From positions 7,254,001 through 7,318,000 of the forward strand of contig NZ_JAPEMU010000001.1 in assembly GCF_026342405.1 (NCBI RefSeq): a stretch of 64,000 nucleotides of DNA. Reading direction: 5' to 3'. Origin of the DNA: Kitasatospora sp. NBC_00240 (GTDB lineage Bacteria; Actinomycetota; Actinomycetes; Streptomycetales; Streptomycetaceae). Numbering within the stretch: the stretch's first letter is position 1; every line of letters starts with the position of its first letter. A program made the translations under genes and the position numbers. Below are positions 50,176-58,839 of this stretch, piece after piece. The notes beneath the pieces are model-generated. The model was given only the letters and a program-made list of their open reading frames with translations. It did not search any database and was not told the origin of the DNA.

Positions 50176-50658
50176 TCAGGCCTTCAGGGCCGCCAACTGC
50201 GCGGCGAGGGTGTCGCTGTGCTGGAAGGTCAGACCGGCCAGGGCGACGTGCTTCCAGCGGACGGTGCCGTCGCCGTCCAGGATGAAGACGGAGCGGCGCA
50301 GGCCGAGACCCGGGACGGCGATGCCGTAGGCGCGGGCGATGGCGCGGTCGGTGTCGGCGAGCAGGGGGAAGGCGAGGTGGTGCTTGCGGGCGAAGCGTTC
50401 GTGGCTGTCGAGGTCCTGCGGGCTGATGCCCCAGACGGTGGCGCCGAGGTCCTTGAAGCGGTCCAGGTCGGAGGTGTAGGAGCAGAGCTGCTTGGTGCAG
50501 ACGGCGGTGTCGTCGCCGGGGTAGAAGACCAGGACGAGCGGGTTGCCCTTGGCTTCGGTGAGGCGGTAGTCGCGGCGTTCGGCGATGTCCTCGTCGAGCA
50601 GGACACCGGGGAGGGTGAACTCGGGGGCTTGGCTGCCGGGCTCGGGGGGCTTGGGCAT
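50176..50658 (-). CDS. bcp: Thiol peroxidase, Bcp/PrxQ type
   Basis: The 160-residue peroxiredoxin has the peroxidatic Cys in YPGDDTAVCTKQLC (about 40-53) with a second Cys five residues later, the CxxxxC arrangement of atypical two-Cys PrxQ/Bcp enzymes. Later blocks ISPQDLDSHERFA and FPLLADTDRAIARAYG match the family. It reduces hydrogen and organic peroxides in the cytosol using thioredoxin. ATG 50658 (MPKPPEPGSQ) has GGAAGG ten bases upstream. Confidence 0.93.
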   Translation of the reverse strand: MPKPPEPGSQAPEFTLPGVLLDEDIAERRDYRLTEAKGNPLVLVFYPGDDTAVCTKQLCSYTSDLDRFKDLGATVWGISPQDLDSHERFARKHHLAFPLLADTDRAIARAYGIAVPGLGLRRSVFILDGDGTVRWKHVALAGLTFQHSDTLAAQLAALKA

Positions 50659-51024
50659 GAGGGTGGGGCCTTCCGGGGGGGAGTGGGGACGTTCGGGGAA
50701 GGTGGTGCGAGGGTGCCGCGGCGACGGAGGTGGGGCCGCCGGTCGCCTCATCGCACCTTACGCCGCAGGTGCGGGGTGCCTTTCGCCCGAGTGGTCCCGT
50801 GCTCGGGCCGGGGCCGGCGGGGGAAGTCGTCCCGGTGCCGAGGCCCGTGCCGCCGGGCGTCGTGGGTGCCTTCCCGGCCTGCCAACGGGGTTGCTGCCGT
50901 GGCGTACGGGCTGTCGGCCGGCCCGGCGCGGCGCCGGGTGGGGATCCGCAGGGTGGTGGTGGGTCGCCCGGGCGGGTGACGGTGGGGTGCGTGGACGGTG
51001 ACCTGCCGTCCTTCGGGCCGGCGG
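50659..51024. other. Intergenic, no gene seen
   Basis: These 366 bases between bcp and the HxlR remnant contain only low-complexity open frames. The bcp promoter should lie at the left; no clear hexamers were found. Confidence 0.35.
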
Positions 51025-51237
51025 TTAGCTGTCGGGCCGGCCGGGGGCGTCCCCGGCTCGGGCGGCCCGGATCTCGCCGAGGTGGTTCTCGGCCCAGCGG
51101 CAGAGTTCCGCGAGCAGGGGCGAGAGGGAGTCGCCGAGCGGGGTGAGCGAGTACTCGACGTGCGGAGGCACGACCGGGAAGGACACCCGGCGGACGATGC
51201 CGTCGCCCTCCAGGCTCCGGAGCGTTTGGGTGAGCAT
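51025..51237 (-). pseudogene. Truncated HxlR-type regulator
   Basis: The frame encodes the C-terminal half of an HxlR-family winged helix: MLTQTLRSLEGDGIVRRVSF, then PPHVEYSLTPLGDSLSPLLAELCRWAE. Upstream of the Met the match ends abruptly; the expected N-terminal 50-60 residues (DVIGDRWSLLIL-type region) are not present in any frame. The divergent oxidoreductase gene is the partner HxlR regulators normally sit beside. A deletion of roughly 150-180 bases fits. It has no recognition helix start and is presumably inactive. Confidence 0.75.
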
Positions 51238-51358
51238 CCAAGATCGGGAACCGCCTGCCGGCAGCGCCGCCGACCGGGATGATCGGTCCGACGCCGTGGC
51301 CGCAGAAATCGCGGCCCGCGCACGGTGATGACGCAAGGACACGAAGGAGAGCAAGCAG

Positions 51359-52018
51359 ATGAAGATCGCGGTACTGGGCACCGGTGAGGTCGGCCGTCGG
51401 CTGGCCGGCAAGCTCGCCTCGCTCGGCCACCAGGTCACCCTCGGCTCCCGCACGGCGGACAACGCCGAGGCGAAGCAGTGGGCCGCGGACAACGGCGGTG
51501 CGCACGGCACCTTCGCGGACGCCGCCGCGGCCGGGGAGCTGGTGGTGAACGCCACCGGCGGCCTGGTCTCGATGGCCGTGCTGGAGGCCGCGGGCGCGGA
51601 CAACCTGCGCGGCAAGGTGCTGGTCGACGTGTCCAACGCCCTCGACTTCTCCGCCGGTTTCCCGCCGAGCGTGGTCACGCCGGACGGCGGCAGCCTCGCG
51701 GAGCAGCTGCAGAAGGCGTTCCCGGAGACCCGGGTCGTCAAGACGCTGAACACGATGAACAACAGCGTGATGGTCGACCCCGGCCGGGTTCCGGGCCACC
51801 ACAACGTCTTCGTCAGCGGCGACGACGCGGGCGCCAAGGCCGAGGTCTCGGCGATCCTGGAGTCCTTCGGCTGGGCGCCGGACCGGATCGTCGACCTGGG
51901 GGACCTGTCGAGTGCCCGCGCGACCGAGCTGCTGATGCCGCTGTGGCTCCGGCTGTACGGGGTGCTCGGCCCGGTGGACTTCAACTTCTCGGTGGTCACC
52001 GCGCCGCCCGTGGAGTGA
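51359..52018 (+). CDS. NADPH-dependent F420-reductase-like oxidoreductase
   Basis: The 219-residue protein starts with the Rossmann loop KIAVLGTGEVGRRLAGKLA and TLGSRT, the pattern of NADP-binding proteins of the F420:NADP reductase-like/coenzyme family, and has VVKTLNTMNNSVMVDPGRV in the middle. The substrate is unknown. AGGAGAG precedes ATG 51359. It is divergent from a truncated HxlR gene, so it may have lost its normal repressor. Confidence 0.87.
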   Translation: MKIAVLGTGEVGRRLAGKLASLGHQVTLGSRTADNAEAKQWAADNGGAHGTFADAAAAGELVVNATGGLVSMAVLEAAGADNLRGKVLVDVSNALDFSAGFPPSVVTPDGGSLAEQLQKAFPETRVVKTLNTMNNSVMVDPGRVPGHHNVFVSGDDAGAKAEVSAILESFGWAPDRIVDLGDLSSARATELLMPLWLRLYGVLGPVDFNFSVVTAPPVE

Positions 52019-52106
52019 TCCCGTGGTCGGTGCGGGCCGGCCCGCACCGACCACCGCCCGGCCGCCGACCCGCCGTACCGACGGCAACCCGGGCCGCGGG
52101 CCGTCG

Positions 52107-52112
52107 TAGGGT
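52107..52112 (+). promoter_or_regulatory. -10 element of a probable leaderless transcript
   Basis: TAGGGT is followed by six bases and then ATG 52119, with no ribosome binding site between. This spacing places the transcript start at the start codon. Confidence 0.5.
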
Positions 52113-52118
52113 CGGGGC

Positions 52119-52454
52119 ATGACCGTGCTGCGCTCCGCCCTGCTGTTCGTCCTCGCCGCCGTGCTGGAGATCGGCGGCGCCTGGCTGGTCTGGCAGGGCG
52201 TGCGGGAGCACCGGGGGTGGGCCTGGGTGGGCGCGGGTGTGGTCGCGCTCGGGGCGTACGGCTTCGTCGCCACCCTCCAGCAGGATGCGAACTTCGGCCG
52301 GATCCTGGCGGCGTACGGCGGGGTGTTCGTGGCCGGCTCGCTGGCCTGGGCGATGGCGCTGGACGGCTACCGGCCGGACCGGTACGACGTGATCGGCGCG
52401 CTGGTCTGTCTGGCCGGCGTGGTGGTGATCATGTACGCCCCGCGCGGCACCTGA
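52119..52454 (+). CDS. YnfA-family (UPF0060) membrane protein
   Basis: The 111-residue protein has four membrane helices and the family signatures FVLAAVLEIGGAWLVWQ, GAYGFVATLQ and YRPDRYDVIGALVCLAGV. YnfA proteins resemble small multidrug resistance transporters in size and topology and some affect drug or metal tolerance. The start is leaderless (see 52107-52112). It is monocistronic and converges on alaA. Confidence 0.93.
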   Translation: MTVLRSALLFVLAAVLEIGGAWLVWQGVREHRGWAWVGAGVVALGAYGFVATLQQDANFGRILAAYGGVFVAGSLAWAMALDGYRPDRYDVIGALVCLAGVVVIMYAPRGT

Positions 52455-52494
52455 GGCCGGCGGGGCGTCCGGTCCGGCGGCCGGGCTCGGCCGC

Positions 52495-53706
52495 CTACTG
52501 CCGGTACGTCGTCAGGAAGCGGCCGATCCGGCTGATGGCGGTCTCCAGGTCGTCGGCGCGCGGGAGGGTGACGAAGCGGAAGTGGTCGGGGCGGGGCCAG
52601 TTGAAGCCGGTGCCCTGGACGATGTGGATCTTCTCGCGGAGCAGCAGGTCCAGGACGAACTTCTCGTCGTCGACGATCTTGTGCACGGCCGGGTCGAGCT
52701 TGGCGAACGCGTACAGCGCGCCCTTGGGCTTGACGCAGCTGACGCCGGGGATGTCGTTGAGGGCCCGCCAGGCGACGTCGCGCTGCTCGGCGAGCCGGCC
52801 GGTCGGCAGCACCAGGTCGTTGATGGACTGGTGGCCGCCGAGCGCCGCCTGCACGGCGTACTGGGCGGGGACGTTGGGGCACAGTCGCATGCCCGCGAGC
52901 ATGGTCAGGCCCTCCAGGTAGTCCTTGGCGCGGGCCTTGGGGCCGGAGACGACCAGCCAGCCGCTGCGGAAGCCCGCCACCCGGTAGGACTTGGAGAGGC
53001 CGTTGAAGGTGAGGGTGACCACGTCGTCGGCGAGCGCGGCCAGGCAGTGGTGCTCGGTGCCGTCGTAGAGGATCTTGTCGTAGATCTCGTCGGCGAGGAC
53101 CATCAGGTTGTGCCGCCGGGCCAGGTCGAGGATGCCCTCCAGCAGCTCCTTCGGGTAGACGGCGCCCGTCGGGTTGTTGGGGTTGATGACCACGATGGCC
53201 TTGGTGCGGTGGGAGATCTTGGAGGCGATGTCGTCCAGGTCGGGGTACCAGTTGGCCTCCTCGTCGCAGAGGTAGTGCACGGCCTTGCCGCCGGCGAGGC
53301 GCACCACGGCCGTCCAGAGCGGGAAGTCGGGGGCCGGGACGAGGACTTCGTCGCCGTCGTCCACCAGGGCCTGCACGGACATCTGGATCAGTTCGGAGAC
53401 GCCGTTGCCGAGGTAGACGTCGTCGACCGTCACGCCGCCGACGCCGCGCTGCTGGTAGTACTGCACCACGGCGCGGCGGGCCGGCAGGATGCCGCGGGAG
53501 TCGCTGTAGCCGTGGGCGTTCGGCAGGTTGCGGACGATGTCCTGGATGATCTCCTCGGGCGCCTCGAAGCCGAAGGTCGCGGGGTTGCCGGTGTTCAGCC
53601 GCAGGACGCTGTGCCCGGCCTCCTCCAGCGCGTTCGCCTGGTCGACCACCGGCCCGCGGATCTCGTAGCAGACACCCTTGAGCTTGCTGGACTGGCGGAA
53701 CTCCAT
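52495..53706 (-). CDS. alaA: Alanine-synthesising aminotransferase AlaA
   Basis: The 403-residue fold-type I PLP enzyme has the Lys in FNGLSKSYRVAGFRSGW (about 235-251), VINPNNPTGAVYPKELL and the C-terminal Arg in RFVTLPR. It matches E. coli AlaA, as I remember that sequence, almost end to end (start FRQSSKLKGVCYEIRGPV). It makes alanine from pyruvate and glutamate in the cytosol. ATG 53706 is chosen because conservation begins there. It is divergent from an HxlR regulator with two dyads between them. Confidence 0.93.
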   Translation of the reverse strand: MEFRQSSKLKGVCYEIRGPVVDQANALEEAGHSVLRLNTGNPATFGFEAPEEIIQDIVRNLPNAHGYSDSRGILPARRAVVQYYQQRGVGGVTVDDVYLGNGVSELIQMSVQALVDDGDEVLVPAPDFPLWTAVVRLAGGKAVHYLCDEEANWYPDLDDIASKISHRTKAIVVINPNNPTGAVYPKELLEGILDLARRHNLMVLADEIYDKILYDGTEHHCLAALADDVVTLTFNGLSKSYRVAGFRSGWLVVSGPKARAKDYLEGLTMLAGMRLCPNVPAQYAVQAALGGHQSINDLVLPTGRLAEQRDVAWRALNDIPGVSCVKPKGALYAFAKLDPAVHKIVDDEKFVLDLLLREKIHIVQGTGFNWPRPDHFRFVTLPRADDLETAISRIGRFLTTYRQ

Positions 53707-53753
53707 CAGCGGCCTCCCGACCCTCACCCTCACGACCTGGTCGCTTTGTTCTA

Positions 53754-53778
53754 CCAAGTAACCACTTGGAAAGTCCAA
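53754..53778. promoter_or_regulatory. Operator-like dyads between alaA and an HxlR gene
   Basis: CCAAGT-AACC-ACTTGG (53754-53769) is a perfect dyad overlapped by TTGGA-AAG-TCCAA (53766-53778), also perfect. They are the likely site for the HxlR protein encoded 23 bases to the right. Confidence 0.55.
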
Positions 53779-53800
53779 CCTTTTGGCTATGCTGATCCCC

Positions 53801-54193
53801 ATGTCACGCCGAAGCTACGACCAGTACTGCGCCGTCGCCCGCGCCCTGGACGCGGTGGGGGAGCGCTGGAGTCTTCTGATCGTCCGTGAACTCCTCGGCG
53901 GCCCACGCCGCTACACCGACCTGCACGCCGACCTGCCCGGCGTCTCCACCGACATCCTCGCCGCCCGCCTCAAGCAGCTGGAGGCCGACGGCCTCGTCCT
54001 GCGCCGCAAACTCGAGCGGCCCGCCAACGCAGTGGTGTACGAGCTGACCGACCGCGGCACCGCGCTGCGCCGGGTCGTCCTCGCGCTCGGCGAGTGGGGC
54101 ACCGACCTGCTGGGTGAGCAGCGCCCGACCGACGCCGTCCGGGAGCACTGGTTCGGCCCGGCGCCGGTGCAGGGTGTCACGGCCGGCGACTGA
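53801..54193 (+). CDS. HxlR-family transcriptional regulator
   Basis: The 130-residue winged-helix protein has the complete HxlR pattern: DQYCAVARALDAVGERWSLL, then IVRELLGGPRRYTDL, ILAARLKQLEADGLV and YELTDRGTALRRV. Only the first Cys is in the usual redox position. ATG 53801 (MSRRSYDQYC) is chosen over ATG 53783; the former has no strong ribosome binding site. It is divergent from alaA and may regulate it. Confidence 0.9.
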   Translation: MSRRSYDQYCAVARALDAVGERWSLLIVRELLGGPRRYTDLHADLPGVSTDILAARLKQLEADGLVLRRKLERPANAVVYELTDRGTALRRVVLALGEWGTDLLGEQRPTDAVREHWFGPAPVQGVTAGD

Positions 54194-54223
54194 ACACCGG
54201 CCGGGCCGGGGCTGCCCCTGCCG

Positions 54224-55225
54224 TCAGGCGTACCGCACGGAGGTCTTGAGGGCGGCCGCCAGCCAGGTGTGGGCCGATCCCATGTCCGGCTCGCCGTCCG
54301 CCCGCAGCTCGGCGGCCAGCGACCAGTAGCGCTCCATCCGCGGGTCGCGCCGCCCGATCGTGCGGGCGGCCAGCCCGCGCCGGTAGTCGGCCGAGTCGGT
54401 GGTGCGCTCGGCCGCCGCGTGGGCCTGGACGAAGCAGTCCAGCGCCCCGCCGGCCGCCGGCGGCCGGCCCGCCCGCAGCTCCTGTCCGGCCAGCTCGTAC
54501 GCCTCGCCGAGGCCGTCGTACATCTTCACCGCGTCGCACCCCGGCCCGGGGCCGGTCAGTTCCCGGATGGACGCGGCGGCGGCCCGGTCCGAGGCGAGTG
54601 CGTGCAGCCTGGCGTACGCCAGGGCCTGCTGCGGGGTCGGGTCGGTGGGCAGCTCGGGGACGGCCGACCCGACGATCGCGGTCGTCAGCCGGGCCGGTAG
54701 CCGTACGGGCAGGATCCGGCGCCAGAACGCCGCCAGCACGTCCGGGCCCGGCGGGCTGTCCAGGGCCTCGCCGAGCAGCTCCAGGCCCTCCGGGCCGGCC
54801 AGTTCGAAGGCCGCCAGGGCGGCCTCCCGCCAGCGGAGTTCGGCCATCTGGCGATGGGTCTCCTGGCGCTGGCGGGCCAGCGCGCCGGCCAACTCGGCCT
54901 CGCCGTGCAGGACGTCGGCGACCGCCGGCAGGGCCAGGCCCAGTGCCCGCAGCCGCCGGACCGTCCGCAGCCGCTCCAACGCCCCGGCCCCGTACCGGCG
55001 ATGGCCGCCCGGGCTGCGTCCGGCCTCGGGGAGCAGCCCGGAGTCGGAGTAGAACCGGACGGTCTTGACGCTGACCCCGGCGGTCTCGGCCAGCTCGCCG
55101 ATGCTGTAGCCGTCCGGCTGCCCCAAGTCGTCGGGGCCGGGGCCGGGGCCGGGGGCGTCGAGGCCGGGCACGGCGGAGCGGGCAGCGGTGGGCGCGGGGG
55201 CCGGGCGCCGGACGGTGCCGGTCAT
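54224..55225 (-). CDS. MerR-family regulator with long helical sensor domain
   Basis: The 333-residue protein has a Pro-rich N-terminal tail, a MerR helix-turn-helix (about 40-105: YSIGELAETAGVSVKTVRFY, then GHRRYGAGALERL) and a long Ala-rich helical C-terminal domain that is far larger than in metal-sensing MerR proteins. The ligand is unknown. ATG 55225 (MTGTVRRPAP) is used; ATG/GTG 55297 would add 24 low-complexity residues. No divergent target gene lies beside it. Confidence 0.85.
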   Translation of the reverse strand: MTGTVRRPAPAPTAARSAVPGLDAPGPGPGPDDLGQPDGYSIGELAETAGVSVKTVRFYSDSGLLPEAGRSPGGHRRYGAGALERLRTVRRLRALGLALPAVADVLHGEAELAGALARQRQETHRQMAELRWREAALAAFELAGPEGLELLGEALDSPPGPDVLAAFWRRILPVRLPARLTTAIVGSAVPELPTDPTPQQALAYARLHALASDRAAAASIRELTGPGPGCDAVKMYDGLGEAYELAGQELRAGRPPAAGGALDCFVQAHAAAERTTDSADYRRGLAARTIGRRDPRMERYWSLAAELRADGEPDMGSAHTWLAAALKTSVRYA

Positions 55226-55502
55226 CGCGTGTCCGCGGCCCGGCGGGCCCGGGCGGCGGTCTGCCGTCCATGCGGCGACAGCGGTTCTTCCGGCCACGAC
55301 GGTGTGTTCATCCGGACCTTCCCCCTTGCGTACGGATCTCCAGCATGCCGCAGACCCGTCCCGGGGGTTGGGCGGGTGGCCGGGAGGGGGCCGGTCGCAC
55401 GGGGTGACTGCTCGTCCCGTCCCGGCTCTTCGGGCTCGGGACGGCGGTCCGGTCCTCGGGTCGGTCTTCGGGTCGGGGGTCGGCGCCGACCGGGTCCGGC
55501 CG

Positions 55503-55877
55503 TCAGGAGGCCCACGGCGGGGTGAACACCGAGCCGTCGGGGAGGGTGGCGGTGAGCCCGGTGCTGGTGGTCACCCAGGCCCGGGCCGGCCGGTCGTCGG
55601 GGTTGTCTACCTTCAGGACGGTGCCGGCCGGGACGATCGCGGTGTCACCGGGCAGCACCTTGCGTTCCTCGTCGTCGAGGGTGATCAGCAGGGAGCCGCT
55701 GAGCAGCAGCAGGATCTCTTCGCGTCCGACGGTGTGCGGCACGCCCACGCTGCCGGCGGGGACGTCCAGCCGCCAGGCGCACAGTTCGGTGCTGCCGGAG
55801 GCGGTGGACGCGTAGGAGGTGAAGCGGGCGCCGTGGATCTCGTGGACGGTGGCGGCGTCGGCGGGGACGAAGGGCAT
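55503..55877 (-). CDS. Cupin-domain protein
   Basis: The 124-residue protein is a single cupin barrel. The first cupin motif reads GVPHTVGREEILLLLSGSLL and the second follows at PGDTAIVPAGTVLKVDNP, though the usual metal-binding His pair is only partly present. It may be a sensor or small-molecule enzyme. It is divergent from a MarR regulator with two strong operators in the shared promoter, so it is very likely the regulated gene. Confidence 0.85.
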   Translation of the reverse strand: MPFVPADAATVHEIHGARFTSYASTASGSTELCAWRLDVPAGSVGVPHTVGREEILLLLSGSLLITLDDEERKVLPGDTAIVPAGTVLKVDNPDDRPARAWVTTSTGLTATLPDGSVFTPPWAS

Positions 55878-55910
55878 GGGCGGGTTCCTCTTCCGGGCGG
55901 TCGAGCAAAG

Positions 55911-55950
55911 TAGTCAAGCGGATTGACTATATGGTCAAGGAGATTGACCA
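55911..55950. promoter_or_regulatory. Twin MarR-type operators
   Basis: TAGTCAA-GCGGA-TTGACTA (55911-55929) and TGGTCAA-GGAGA-TTGACCA (55932-55950) are two perfect dyads with 7-bp arms. Their centres are 21 bp apart (two helical turns), with a further half site TGTCAAG just downstream. They lie between the cupin and MarR genes. Confidence 0.75.
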
Positions 55951-55981
55951 CCCTGTCAAGCGCTCTGGCAGACTCCTCGGC

Positions 55982-56428
55982 ATGACCGAGAACGCCGACA
56001 GCTCCCTCGTCCCGCTGATCCTCGGCCTGGCCACCGACCTCCTGCAGACCATCGACGCCGGCGTCCGGGCCCGCGGCTTCGACGACATCCGCCCCGCCCA
56101 CGGCTTCGCCTTCGTCCGGCTCGCCCCGGACGGTGCCGGCGTCGGCGAGATCGCCGCGCACCTGGGCGTGACCAAGCAGGCGGCCAGCCAGCTGGTCGAC
56201 GAGCTCATCCGCAAGGGCTACGTCGAGCGCCGCCCGCACCCGACCGATGCCCGCGCCAGGCTCGTCGTCCTCACCGAACGCGGCTGGGCCTGCACCCGCG
56301 CCGCCGACGAGGCCGCCGCCGACGCCGTCCGCCCGTGGGCCGAGCTGCTCGGCGAGCGGCGGATCCGCGAGCTGCGCGAGGACCTCGCCCGGCTCGGCCC
56401 CACCGGGCGGATCCGCCCGGTCTGGTGA
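55982..56428 (+). CDS. MarR-family transcriptional regulator
   Basis: The 148-residue winged-helix protein has the MarR core: GVGEIAAHLGVTKQAASQLV (about 57-76), then ELIRKGYVERRPHPTDARAR with the wing D-x-R motif. It is expected to bind as dimers to the twin dyads upstream and to control itself and the divergent cupin gene. ATG 55982 (MTENADSSLV) is chosen over 55931, which lies within the operator region. Confidence 0.92.
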   Translation: MTENADSSLVPLILGLATDLLQTIDAGVRARGFDDIRPAHGFAFVRLAPDGAGVGEIAAHLGVTKQAASQLVDELIRKGYVERRPHPTDARARLVVLTERGWACTRAADEAAADAVRPWAELLGERRIRELREDLARLGPTGRIRPVW

Positions 56429-56542
56429 CCGGCACCGGGTGCCGGCCGACCCCGCCGGGACGGACGGCGGGCGGGCGGCGGCCGGAGCCCGCACGGGTTA
56501 CGGACGGGTAGGGGCAGTCGCGGCGGCCCGTGCCAGTGCGCG

Positions 56543-56548
56543 TACGAT
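56543..56548 (+). promoter_or_regulatory. -10 element close to the SGNH hydrolase start
   Basis: TACGAT ends nine bases before ATG 56558, with no ribosome binding site between. A leaderless or near-leaderless transcript is likely. Confidence 0.4.
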
Positions 56549-56557
56549 CGTCGCGCC

Positions 56558-57487
56558 ATGGAGAACTCAGCCACTTCCAGCGTGTCCCGCGGTTCCGATC
56601 GCCCCGACCGCCGCACCAGCTTCACCAGCTACGTCGCCGTCGGGGACTCCTTCACCGAGGGCATGTGCGACGACGTGCTCCCGAACGGCCGATACCGCGG
56701 CTGGGCCGACCGGGTGGCCGCCCGGCTGGCCGCGGAGCAGCCCGAGGGCGCGGGATTCCGGTACGCCAACCTCGCCGTCCGCGGCAAGCTGATCGGCCAG
56801 ATCCACGACGAGCAGATCGGCGAGGCGGCGGGCCTGCGCGGCGAGCTGGTCACCCTGGCCGGCGGTCTGAACGACGTCCTGCGGCCCGGCTGCGACGTCG
56901 ACCGGGTGGAGGAACTCCTCGGCAGGTCCGCCGCCGCGCTGCTCGACTCCGGCGCCGTCGTCGTGCTCTTCACCAGCACCGATCCGACCCGCCGGATGGG
57001 CGGCAGCGCCCGGCTGCTGCCCCCGATCCTGCGGATGAAGGCCTTCGTGGAGGGGCTCGCCGCCGATCCCCGGGTGGCTGTCGTCGACCTGTTCTCCGCC
57101 CCCTGCTTCGACGACCGCCGGCTCTGGGCCGAGGACCGCCTCCACCTCTCGCCGGAGGGCCACCGCCGGGTCGCCGAAGCCGTCCTGGAGGCCCTCGGCC
57201 GCCCGGCCACTTTCGACTGGCGGGCGCCGCTGCCGGCCGCCGCGCCCCTCGGCCGGGTCGCGAAGCTCCGCTCGGACCTGCGCTGGCTCGGCTCCCACCT
57301 CGGCCCGTGGATCGGCCGCCGGCTCACCGGCCGCTCCTCCGGCGACGGACGGACGGGTGCGCACTTCCGCCCCGAGCTGGGCCGGGTCGTCCCCACCGTG
57401 ATCACCTGGCTGGGGATGCCCGCGCCGGGCGAGCGCCCCTGGGCGGAGGAACTGCCGCACGGCGCCGCCGGCGCCGGGAGCCGGTAG
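56558..57487 (+). CDS. Cytosolic SGNH/GDSL hydrolase
   Basis: The 309-residue protein has the SGNH blocks VGDSFTEGMCDD (Ser, about 27-38), ANLAVRGK (Gly), LAGGLNDVLRPG (Asn) and DRLHLSPEGHRRV (Asp/His), followed by a C-terminal segment of about 80 residues typical of the Streptomyces members of this group. It has no signal peptide, so it acts in the cytosol, unlike the lipase at 32602. The substrate is an unknown ester. Confidence 0.92.
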   Translation: MENSATSSVSRGSDRPDRRTSFTSYVAVGDSFTEGMCDDVLPNGRYRGWADRVAARLAAEQPEGAGFRYANLAVRGKLIGQIHDEQIGEAAGLRGELVTLAGGLNDVLRPGCDVDRVEELLGRSAAALLDSGAVVVLFTSTDPTRRMGGSARLLPPILRMKAFVEGLAADPRVAVVDLFSAPCFDDRRLWAEDRLHLSPEGHRRVAEAVLEALGRPATFDWRAPLPAAAPLGRVAKLRSDLRWLGSHLGPWIGRRLTGRSSGDGRTGAHFRPELGRVVPTVITWLGMPAPGERPWAEELPHGAAGAGSR

Positions 57488-57635
57488 GCCCAGGGCGCCC
57501 GCACCCGCGCCCGCACCAGGGTCCGGCCGCGGCCTGCCCGCCCGGGCGGCCTGTCCAGGTGCCCCGGCCACCCGGGCGGGCACCCCGGGCTGTCCACCCC
57601 CGGGCACGGCCCGGCGCCCCCCGTCGCCGAACCTG

Positions 57636-57641
57636 TAGAGT
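57636..57641 (+). promoter_or_regulatory. -10 element of the PD-(D/E)XK gene
   Basis: TAGAGT lies 36 bases upstream of the GTG start at 57678, giving a short leader that contains the ribosome binding site (six G). Confidence 0.4.
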
Positions 57642-57677
57642 CGCTCGGCATCGGACAGCGCGCACCCTGGGGGGACA

Positions 57678-58763
57678 GTGCCGGACGGCCTGCTCGTGCA
57701 CCTCGTGGATCAGTTCGTCACCCGCCGGGAGCAGGTGGCGACCGCGGGGCTGTACTACCTCGCCCGGGAGTACCCGCCGGTGCGGGAGGTGCTCGGCGCG
57801 CTGTCGGCCGTGGACCCGGCCGACCGGGAGCGCCTGCTGTACCGGCCCGAGGCCGTGGCCGCCGACTCGCAGGGCCGGCCCGACATCGTCGGCGAGCGCG
57901 ACGGGCAGCGCTGGGTGGTGGTCGAGGGGAAGTTCTGGGCCAAGCTGACCGCCGCGCAGCCGTGCGGCTACCTGCGCGGGGTCTCCGAGGGCGGCGTGGT
58001 GCTGTTTCTCTGCCCGAGTTCCCGGATCGAGCCGCTCTGTGCGGAGCTGGCCGAGCGGGTGCGCCAGGAGGGCCTGGGCTACGACGAGTTCACCCCGGAC
58101 GGCACCGGGCTGCAGGTCATGACGACCAGCGGCAGACGGCACCTGGTGGTGGCCTCCTGGCCGGTGCTGCTGCGGCGGATCCGGGCGGCCGCGGACGGCG
58201 GGTTCCCCCAGCTGGACTTCGAGGTGGATCAGTTGGAGGGGCTGGTGGGGCGCTTGGAGAAGGAACTGGTGGAGTGGTCGCGCGCCGAACTCGAACAGGG
58301 CGTCACCCGCGGCACCTTCCGCAAGGCCGTCACCACCGCCGAGCTGCTCTTCGACGGCATGGACCGGGACGCCCGCACCACCCGGACGGGCAATCCCAAG
58401 TGGGTGGACCGCAACGGCGTCTACTTCCGCGCCCGGTACGCGGTCGGCGGGCTGCACCTCTATGTCGGCTACGAGCCCGAGAAGTGGTCCCCGGACTTCC
58501 CGACCCCGCTCACCTTCGGCATCTGGAGCCCGGACGTCCCGCAGGAGCTGAAGCAGCCGTTGCACCGCGCGTACATGGGCCTGGCCGCCCGGCTCTGGGT
58601 CGGGTCCGACTTCCCCGGCCCCGGGTTCACACCGGCCCACGAGGCCGCGAACTGGTGGTGGGGGCCGATACCGGTGGCTGCGGACCGTCCGGCGGACGAG
58701 ACCCGGGCCCGCCTGACGGAGGGCCTGGACGAGCTGCTGGGGACGCTCGACGCCCTGCGCTGA
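57678..58763 (+). CDS. PD-(D/E)XK nuclease-like protein
   Basis: The 361-residue protein has an N-terminal helical part and then the core GRPDIVGERDGQRWVVVEGK (about 68-87), which has the spacing of a PD-(D/E)XK nuclease site (PD-x-n-E-G-K) followed by WAKLTAAQPCGYL. The C-terminal half is a separate alpha/beta domain with several Trp (YEPEKWSPDFPTPLTFGIWS). There is no methyltransferase or helicase nearby. Orphan nucleases of this build are often anti-phage or repair factors; that is inference. The start is GTG with a G-rich site eight bases upstream. Confidence 0.72.
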   Translation: MPDGLLVHLVDQFVTRREQVATAGLYYLAREYPPVREVLGALSAVDPADRERLLYRPEAVAADSQGRPDIVGERDGQRWVVVEGKFWAKLTAAQPCGYLRGVSEGGVVLFLCPSSRIEPLCAELAERVRQEGLGYDEFTPDGTGLQVMTTSGRRHLVVASWPVLLRRIRAAADGGFPQLDFEVDQLEGLVGRLEKELVEWSRAELEQGVTRGTFRKAVTTAELLFDGMDRDARTTRTGNPKWVDRNGVYFRARYAVGGLHLYVGYEPEKWSPDFPTPLTFGIWSPDVPQELKQPLHRAYMGLAARLWVGSDFPGPGFTPAHEAANWWWGPIPVAADRPADETRARLTEGLDELLGTLDALR

Positions 58764-58839
58764 GCGGTGCCTCATCCCGGCGCTGAGTGGTACGGCCGCC
58801 CGGCCGGCCCTGGTCGAGCGGGGCGTTCGCCGGCGGGGC

